Of a stretch of DNA of 34,592 nucleotides, positions 31,322 through 34,592 are shown in pieces. This stretch comes from Thermopetrobacter sp964430935. GTDB taxonomy: Bacteria; Pseudomonadota; Alphaproteobacteria; Rhizobiales; Aestuariivirgaceae. The notes beneath the pieces were generated by a model. It was not told where the DNA came from and ran no database searches. It saw only the letters and a program-made list of their open reading frames with translations. Numbering within the stretch: the stretch's first letter is position 1; every line of letters starts with the position of its first letter. The stretch is from the NCBI GenBank assembly GCA_964430935.1, contig CAYSHK010000014.1, forward strand, positions 1 to 34,592, written 5' to 3'. The position numbers and the translations under genes were made by a program.

Positions 31322-32329
31322 ATGGCCCGCCAAAGCGGACATGTCTCTGCGCGAGCGCGCGAGCTTCCCGGCGCCTGGAAGGCCGTGACCGTCCTCAACG
31401 TGCTGGACGGCCCCACCCTGGAGAAGCTGGTGAAGTACCTCGACCAGGAGGACATCGCCCGCATCCGTTCCCTGGACATGGAGCTGGAGCCGGTGGCGGC
31501 GGAGGAGTTCGCCGCCATCATAGAGGAATTCGCCAGCCGCTTCGTGCGCCGCCTGCGCATGGTCGGCGACTACCGCAGTCCGGAGGGCATACTGGAGGAG
31601 GCCCTCGATCCGGATGAGCTGAAAAGGCTCACCGGCGGGGACGAGGGACCTCCCGTATGGGAGGATGAACGCTTCGCCTCCCCGGAGGTGCTCCAGCCGC
31701 TTGTGGAGCGGGAGCATCCGCAGATGGCGGCTTTCCTGATGTCGCGCGTGGACCCCGACCTCGGCGCCGGCGTGATGAAGGCGGTCGAGGAGGCCAGGCG
31801 CAACGAGATCCTGCTGCGCATGCTGGACCTACGGCCGGTCTCTCCCGGTGTCACCATGGTGGTCGAGCAGCACATCCGCGTTTCCTTCATCGAGGACACC
31901 TCCGCCGCCCGAAACGCGGAGGCCCGCGCCCGCATCGCCAGCATCGTCAACCGCATGGACAAGGAGCTCGCGGAGCAGTTTCTGGAGGCCCTGAAGCAGG
32001 CCCGGCCGGAGGAGGCGAAGGAGATCGGGAGAATGCTCTTCTCCTTCGAGGACATCGTGCGGCTTTCCGAGAAGGACCGCCTGGTGCTCTTCGACAAGGT
32101 GCCGGCGGAACTGACGATCAAGGCGCTGCATGGCGTCTCCGAGGAGCTGGTGGGCATCGTGCTGGATGCGCTGGGCGGGCGGATGCGCAAGATGGTCGAG
32201 GCGGAGCTTTCCGCCGGCAATCCGCCCCCGGAAGAGGAGGCCGCGGAGGCACGCCGGGAGATCGCGGCCATGGCCCTGGAGCTGGCCGCCGCCGGCGAGA
32301 TCGTCATAGAGGACGGCGAGGAGGCCTGA
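31322..32329 (+). CDS. fliG: C-ring rotor protein FliG
   Basis: Rotor component that binds FliF and receives torque from MotA. It has 335 residues and three helical domains. The middle domain holds EREHPQMAAFLMSRVDPDLG (the EHPQ motif). The C-terminal torque domain has FSFEDIVRLSEKDRLVLFDK and PAELTIKALHGVSEELVGIV. The start is uncertain by three codons: GTG at 31313, ATG at 31319 or ATG at 31322, the last with the best spacing to GGTGAGG. The C-terminal tail is acidic and Ala-rich. Confidence 0.95.
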   Translation: MARQSGHVSARARELPGAWKAVTVLNVLDGPTLEKLVKYLDQEDIARIRSLDMELEPVAAEEFAAIIEEFASRFVRRLRMVGDYRSPEGILEEALDPDELKRLTGGDEGPPVWEDERFASPEVLQPLVEREHPQMAAFLMSRVDPDLGAGVMKAVEEARRNEILLRMLDLRPVSPGVTMVVEQHIRVSFIEDTSAARNAEARARIASIVNRMDKELAEQFLEALKQARPEEAKEIGRMLFSFEDIVRLSEKDRLVLFDKVPAELTIKALHGVSEELVGIVLDALGGRMRKMVEAELSAGNPPPEEEAAEARREIAAMALELAAAGEIVIEDGEEA

Positions 32330-32354
32330 GGGGCCGCCCGCCGAACTGCGCGCC

Positions 32355-33431
32355 ATGGCGGAAGAGGCCGACAGGGACAGCAAGACCGAGGAACCCAGCG
32401 AGAAGAAGGTCTCCGACGCCATCCGCAAGGGCAACGTGCCCCATTCGCGGGAGCCGGCGATTCTCGCATCATTCCTCGCCATGCTTCTGGTCGCCGCCTT
32501 CGAGATCCGTTCAGGCGGCCTTTCGGTCTCCGGCGGACTGATGATGCTGCTGGACAATCCCGGGCAGTGGCGGCTCGACGAGGGGGGCGTGGCCCTCCAG
32601 CTGATGCGCCAGGTGACGTTTCTCGCACTGGACTTTCTGGTGCCGGTGTTCGCCGTCTTCGTCGTCGCCGCGCTGGCCGCCTCCTTTTCGCAGAATCTGC
32701 CGCGGGTGGTGTTCCGGCGCATACGGCCCGACTTCTCGCGCATTTCGCCACGCAAGGGATTGAAGCGCATCTTCGGCGCCCAGGGCTGGGTGGAGTTCCT
32801 GAAGGCCAGCTTCAAGTTCACCGCGGTCTCGGTCATCGTCGCCGTGCTCCTGAAGTCCGAGGCCGGATACGTCATGGCGACCCTTCTGCAGAGTCCGCAG
32901 GCTCTGCCGGAGGTGCTGCTGGAAATCTCCATGAAGCTGCTTTCGGCGGTGGCGCTGGCCGCCGTCGTGCTGGCGCTGGCGGACTTCGCCTGGTCGCGGC
33001 GCTACTGGTGGACCAACCTGCGCATGACCCGGCAGGAGGTAAAGGACGAGCGCAAGGAGCTCGATGGCGATCCGATCGTCAAGGCGCGGCGGCTGTCGCT
33101 GGCCCGCGACCGTCTGCGGCGGTCGATGATGGCGGCGGTTCCGAAAGCCACCGTGGTCATCGCCAATCCCACCCACTATTCCGTGGCGCTGCGTTACGAC
33201 CGGACGCGCGATCCGGCTCCCGTGGTCGTCGCCAAGGGGCAAAATCTCATCGCTTTGAAGATCCGTGAAATCGCGCAGGAGAACGACGTGCCGGTGATCG
33301 AGAACCGCACCCTGGCCCGCGCCCTCTACGCCCAGGCGGAGGTGGACCAGATGATCCCGGAGGAGTTCTACCCCGCCGTCGCGGAGATCATCCACTACGT
33401 CTTCTCGATGGAGCGCAACAGGACGCGCTGA
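32355..33431 (+). CDS. flhB: Export switch protein FlhB
   Basis: Gate protein whose autocleavage switches export from rod and hook to filament proteins. It has 358 residues and four membrane helices. The conserved N-terminus DSKTEEPSEKKVSDAIRKG precedes them. The cleavage motif NPTH is at residues 271-274, in VIANPTHYSVALRYD. The cytoplasmic domain ends AEVDQMIPEEFYPAVAEIIH. The ATG has no strong ribosome-binding site. A GC-rich hairpin without a T-tract follows the stop (33432-33452). fliM-fliN-fliG-flhB order matches rhizobia. Confidence 0.97.
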   Translation: MAEEADRDSKTEEPSEKKVSDAIRKGNVPHSREPAILASFLAMLLVAAFEIRSGGLSVSGGLMMLLDNPGQWRLDEGGVALQLMRQVTFLALDFLVPVFAVFVVAALAASFSQNLPRVVFRRIRPDFSRISPRKGLKRIFGAQGWVEFLKASFKFTAVSVIVAVLLKSEAGYVMATLLQSPQALPEVLLEISMKLLSAVALAAVVLALADFAWSRRYWWTNLRMTRQEVKDERKELDGDPIVKARRLSLARDRLRRSMMAAVPKATVVIANPTHYSVALRYDRTRDPAPVVVAKGQNLIALKIREIAQENDVPVIENRTLARALYAQAEVDQMIPEEFYPAVAEIIHYVFSMERNRTR

Positions 33432-33452
33432 GCGCCGGCGATCCGCCGGTGC
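33432..33452. terminator. GC-rich hairpin after flhB
   Basis: GCGCCGGCG (33432-33440) pairs with CGCCGGTGC (33444-33452), one G-T pair, over an ATC loop, starting right after the flhB stop. There is no T-tract, so it may be a processing or stability hairpin rather than a true terminator. The region 33453-33584 between flhB and the pilZ stop shows no convincing gene. Confidence 0.4.
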
Positions 33453-33584
33453 CGCCCGAGGGCGTCTTCCACGCCCCGCTCCAGGATGCAGGAGAGCAGG
33501 ATCATGCGGTGATCGGCCGGGCCGCAGGCGCGTCCGGCGATCTTTCGCATGAGCTCTCCGAAGGAACGGCCGCCATGCCGCCCC

Positions 33585-33938
33585 TCACGTGTATCGGACG
33601 CTGCGCAGTGCATAGTATTTCCCCGCGAGTGCGGCATGGGCCGGACCCGACCGCAGACATCCGCGCTCCCCTTCCACGAAGGCCAGACCGACCTCGTTGT
33701 TCCGCTGCCAGACGACGCGGGCCACATGCAGCGTTCCCAGCTCGTCGTCGAAGAACTTCACATGCTCCGGAAGACGGATGCGCCCCGCAAGGCGGATGCG
33801 CACACCGATCGGCGAGCGGTCGAAGATCAGACAGTCCGAGATGAAGCGATTCTGCAGGGTGGCCGTCTTGCCGGAGCGCAGGCGGGTCCGTCTGCGGGGG
33901 GCCTTGCGTCTGTTTCCGGTTCGGCGGTCCGTGACCAT
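33585..33938 (-). CDS. PilZ domain protein
   Basis: PilZ domains bind cyclic di-GMP. The 117-residue protein has the signature RxxxR (R15 and R19, in APRRRTRLRSGK) and DxSxxG (DRSPIG, about 40-45), then VRIRLAGRIRLP and VARVVWQRNNEVGLAFVEG, the beta-barrel part. It is a stand-alone domain with no partner. The start at 33938 (MVTDRRTGNRRK) is the only ATG that places the motif near the N-terminus; its ribosome-binding site is weak. Position between flhB and the presumed regulator gene suggests a role in motility or its regulation, but that is an inference. Confidence 0.87.
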   Translation of the reverse strand: MVTDRRTGNRRKAPRRRTRLRSGKTATLQNRFISDCLIFDRSPIGVRIRLAGRIRLPEHVKFFDDELGTLHVARVVWQRNNEVGLAFVEGERGCLRSGPAHAALAGKYYALRSVRYT

Positions 33939-34313
33939 GGTGGTGATTCGGTTTTCAGGTGTTCCACAATGCGGAAAAGGCCGATTTCGGGCCCGTTCGG
34001 CCGGATTATGGTGCCGCGAAAATGAAAGAAGATTTAAGGGAGAGAGCGGAAAATATTGCAATCAAAGATAGAATAAAATTGCGCATTGCAACCACATGTA
34101 TCATGAAGTTAACTGAAGTCATAAAAGAAACTGACTCCAAACCGCGAAAAACAATCTATTGTAGTGTGCTGGTTGTATAGATTTGACTTTGCTCATAAGT
34201 AATGTTGATTGCAGGTTTTCAATATGGCGTTTCATCTAGATAGATAAAGCAATAAGAAGTATTATAATCAGAACGTCGAATCCAATGGGGGCCGTGGGAA
34301 GGAGGTGGTTTAG
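33939..34313 (+). promoter_or_regulatory. AT-rich promoter island
   Basis: 375 bases without a convincing gene, strongly AT-rich from about 34020 in contrast to the GC-rich surroundings. It separates the divergent pilZ gene from the regulator-like gene. A perfect -10 hexamer TATAAT lies at 34263-34268, with a weak -35 (TAGATA at 34241-34246, 16-base spacing). The start would be near 34275, about 40 bases before the TTG codon. TAGATAGATA tandem units are at 34237-34246. GGCCGA (33979-33984) pairs with TCGGCC (33997-34002) in the pilZ-proximal part. A 52-codon open frame from the ATG at 34022 has no ribosome-binding site. Confidence 0.6.
34299..34306 (+). promoter_or_regulatory. Perfect Shine-Dalgarno for TTG-started gene
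   Basis: AAGGAGGT is fully complementary to the 16S anti-Shine-Dalgarno end and lies seven bases before TTG at 34314. The codon immediately before TTG is an in-frame TAG stop, so no earlier start is possible. It decides the start and is the strongest ribosome-binding site I noticed in the window. Confidence 0.85.
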
Positions 34314-34592
34314 TTGGATACAATATCCAACCTGGTGCACTTGTGCGCTCACCTGCAACAGCAAAGTGAGAAGAAAAAAGTCCTGATCACCGCCCGGAAT
34401 CGGTTCGGCCTGAGAGAAATTCTCTACCTGCATCCGGACGGTGCACTGCCACCGCAACGCGATCCGTTGTTCGTCCACACGCGTGACGATCTCTGGGAGA
34501 AGGAGCTGAAGGAGCGGCGTCCCTGGCTGCTGCAGGATCTGCTGCGTTTCGGCCGGGAGAAGGTGCTTCCCCGCGAGCTGGCGGAAAGCGAG
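34314..34592 (+). CDS. Regulator-like gene, 3' truncated (possible visN)
   Basis: Ninety-three codons are visible, starting at TTG, with the frame open to the window end. The protein starts MDTISNLVHLCAHLQQQSEK and includes LREILYLHPDGALPPQRDPL and RDDLWEKELKERRPWLLQD. It is soluble, without signal peptide or membrane helix. The DNA-binding part, if any, lies beyond the window. In rhizobia the LuxR-type regulators VisN and VisR are encoded near flhB and activate rem, so visN is the best guess, but I see no motif in this fragment that proves it. The long AT-rich upstream region fits a regulatory gene. Confidence 0.6.
   Translation, partial: MDTISNLVHLCAHLQQQSEKKKVLITARNRFGLREILYLHPDGALPPQRDPLFVHTRDDLWEKELKERRPWLLQDLLRFGREKVLPRELAESE

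Noticed and set aside
33395..33727. Minus-strand open frame overlapping flhB and pilZ
   Set aside because: It overlaps certain genes at both ends and has no recognised domain or ribosome-binding site. The part at about 33395-33560 (ELMRKIAGRACGPADHRM) looks protein-like, so a small gene cannot be fully excluded.
33959..34180. 73-codon plus-strand frame (GTG start) and its internal ATG at 34022
   Set aside because: It lies in the AT-rich promoter island, has no ribosome-binding site, no recognisable family and lies in presumed promoter sequence.

Overview
This 34.6 kb window is an almost unbroken flagellar gene cluster from a high-GC alphaproteobacterium. Family membership and gene order point to the Hyphomicrobiales (Rhizobiales). 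The markers are MotE and MotC (periplasmic partners of the rhizobial motor), the flagellin regulators FlaF and FlbT, a Rem/FtcR-type orphan response regulator, a DUF1217-type protein, a flagellin with the rhizobial N- and C-terminal signature, and the order rem-flgE-flgK-flgL-flaF-flbT-flgD-fliQ-flhA-fliR. I cannot name a genus. No tRNA, rRNA, CRISPR array, insertion sequence or prophage gene was seen.

Layout. (1) 1-5820, plus strand: a basal-body operon, flgC (5' truncated by the window), fliE, flgG, flgA, flgI, motE, flgH, fliL, fliP, mostly joined by stop/start overlaps. (2) 5821-7260: a single flagellin gene with a long structured leader (CtrA-like box, sigma-54-like element, hairpins including a U-tailed one) and several 3' hairpins. 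(3) 7262-13912: fliF, a fliH-like gene, motB, motC, fliK (motD) and a secreted lytic transglycosylase that starts inside the end of fliK. (4) 13913-14865: a promoter region with paired palindromes, then rem. (5) 15109-25863: the hook, filament-junction and export operon flgE, flgK, flgL, flaF, flbT, flgD, fliQ, flhA, fliR, a coiled-coil gene (possible fliJ), a rod-binding flgJ/cheL-type gene, flgN-like, and two membrane-anchored proteins of unknown function. (6) 25854-28811, minus strand: DUF1217 gene, flgF, fliI. (7) 28980-33431, plus strand: motA, fliM, fliN, fliG, flhB. (8) 33585-34592: a minus-strand PilZ gene, an AT-rich promoter island, and the start of a plus-strand gene with a TTG start and a perfect Shine-Dalgarno, plausibly the upstream regulator (VisN/VisR in rhizobia).

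Together the genes encode the MS ring (FliF), C ring (FliG, FliM, FliN), export gate (FlhA, FlhB, FliP, FliQ, FliR) and its ATPase (FliI, FliH-like), rod, P and L rings (FlgC, FlgF, FlgG, FlgI, FlgH, FliE, FlgA), hook and junction (FlgE, FlgD, FliK, FlgK, FlgL), filament, stator (MotA, MotB with MotC and MotE) and regulators. No fliD, fliS, fliA, flgM or recognisable fliO is present, and flgB must lie upstream of the window. The most interesting material is non-coding or unassigned: the flagellin leader with mutually exclusive helices, the flagellin 3' hairpin with an anti-Shine-Dalgarno-like loop, the paired palindromes at the rem promoter, and the unassigned small proteins.
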